A stretch of DNA of 6,126 nt, taken from NCBI GenBank assembly GCA_003644265.1, contig QNBX01000221.1:1-6126 (forward strand). Reading direction: 5' to 3'. The notes beneath the pieces are model-generated. The model worked only from the letters and a program-made list of their open reading frames with translations, did no database searches and was not told the origin of the DNA. The position numbers and the translations under genes are program-made. Shown piece after piece: positions 5,523 through 6,126 of this stretch (its first letter is position 1; every line of letters starts with the position of its first letter). The DNA is from Planctomycetota bacterium. Its GTDB lineage: Bacteria > Planctomycetota > B15-G4.

Positions 5523-5756
5523 CTATCGGACCTGCGGCTGCACGACCTGCGGCATGGGATCGCGTGCCAGCTGCGGGAGGCCGGCGTGGCCATCCAGGTC
5601 ATCGCGCAGCTCGCGAGGCACAAGTCGCTGAGTACGACGATGCGGTACTCGCCCCACATGGCAACCGACTCGCTGCGTAACGCGATCGCGGCGCTGGAAG
5701 GGGGCGGGCCCGATCGTGCTCCGGAGGGGCATCCGGCCGAGGCGGCTGGCACGTAA
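5523..5756 (+). pseudogene. C-terminal fragment of a tyrosine recombinase/phage-type integrase
   Basis: A plus-strand frame of 77 codons ending in TAA at 5754-5756 encodes the catalytic C-terminus of a lambda-integrase/Xer family enzyme. It has HDLRH at residues 7-11 (His and Arg of box II), LARHKSLSTT with the third conserved His at residue 33 (LGH in most relatives), and MRYSPH with the nucleophile Tyr at residue 42. After about residue 56 comes a low-complexity tail (EGGGPDRAPEGHP). The core-binding domain, the first catalytic Arg and any start are missing, cut off exactly at the IS remnant junction. It is therefore a remnant and presumably inactive. The parent may have been an integron-like, phage or island integrase, which cannot be determined here. 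Confidence 0.8.
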
Positions 5757-5953
5757 CTCCGCGACGGGTCACGGGATACACCGCACCCCCACTGGATGGG
5801 TCGTCCGGTGGTCCCCGACCGCTCCGGCTCGTGAGCGCTGCTGAATAGGCTCCATTTCGGCCTTCTTCCGCCCAGCTATCCTGGCCGCTGGGATGCAATG
5901 ACGGAGGTCTGAGCTGACTCGTCAAACCGGAAGGAGTCTTCCTACACCCCACA
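5757..5953. other. Intergenic debris between recombinase fragment and solo IS end
   Basis: I see no gene. A small perfect stem GGAAG/CTTCC with a four-base loop lies at 5929-5942; no T-run follows. The right edge joins the solo IS end at 5954. Confidence 0.4.
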
Positions 5954-6000
5954 CATGGTCAGTGGCCAGTTACGGCACGGCTGAGTTTATGGACAGGACG
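5954..6000 (-). repeat. Solo IS terminal module
   Basis: It reads CATGGTCAGTGGCC onward and ends TTTATGGACAGGACG, matching 47 of the 48 bases of the modules at 727-822 in extent. The orientation is that of the left end of a minus-strand IS, but no transposase sequence precedes it. With the right end at 5230 in the matching orientation, it could be the far end of an old IS whose interior was replaced. Confidence 0.85.
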
Positions 6001-6042
6001 CGATCGTGGAGCGGGACTACAACACGCGCGGGAAGATCCAGT

Positions 6043-6126
6043 GACCTGCTGACGGAGGGCCAGGTTCTCGAGCACGAACCGGTGGCGGTCACGCAGCAGG
6101 GACCGGTCACCGCGGCCATGCCCAGG
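6043..6126 (-). pseudogene. Probable N-terminal fragment of another integrase-type transposase, cut by window edge
   Basis: On the minus strand, the frame entering from the right edge reads LLRDRHRFVLENLALRQQV. This resembles the N-terminal helix LVLENLALRQQLAVL of a widespread group of rve-domain transposases distinct from the IS above. The resemblance stops after RQQV, and the next residues (TGSSRACC) do not continue the family, so the gene appears truncated here, about 40 bases from the solo IS end at 6000. The identification rests on a short motif from memory. Confidence 0.45.

Noticed and set aside
5929..5942. Intrinsic terminator at the GGAAG/CTTCC stem
   Set aside because: The stem is only five base pairs, there is no T-tract on either side, and no intact gene ends nearby.
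5501..5952. Minus-strand open frames opposite the recombinase fragment
   Set aside because: The plus strand carries HDLRH, LARH and the catalytic MRY in order; the minus-strand frames show no recognisable motif.

Overview
This is a GC-rich bacterial accessory region made mostly of copies and fragments of one insertion sequence (IS). Two host-type genes survive between them: a small four-helix membrane protein and a large exported RCC1-repeat protein. The C-terminal module of the RCC1-type protein (a PFKGGTLMPAQ stretch, PEGLPSGAELWAQW, then LSNAIMG near the end) and the integrase-type transposase both recall Planctomycetota proteins. That assignment rests on remembered family resemblance; no search was run.

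Layout: 1-774 is the 5' part of IS copy 1. Its transposase is on the minus strand and runs off the left edge. At 775-822 is a second, tandem copy of the 48-bp IS end. At 823-1478 is a short host segment with a minus-strand TTG-start membrane protein (884-1276) and its upstream region. At 1479-2819 is a complete IS copy 2 (1341 bp) with 23-bp imperfect terminal inverted repeats and an intact 353-codon transposase on the minus strand. At 2789-4939 is the RCC1-repeat gene on the minus strand. Its last nine codons and stop lie inside the IS copy 2 end. At 4953-5229 is its upstream region. At 5230-5522 are two abutting fragments of the same IS in opposite orientations. At 5523-5756 is the C-terminal end of a tyrosine recombinase, and at 5954-6000 a solo IS end. 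At 6043-6126 there appears to be a broken N-terminus of a different DDE transposase.

The clearest biological structure is the RCC1-type protein. It has a signal peptide, then fourteen repeats of about 39 residues arranged as two sets of seven, with matching first and last repeats in each set. This points to two seven-bladed propellers produced by duplication of a whole propeller. The other genes do not form an evident pathway. The region reads as an IS-battered island, and I did not find a new defence, toxin or RNA system in it.
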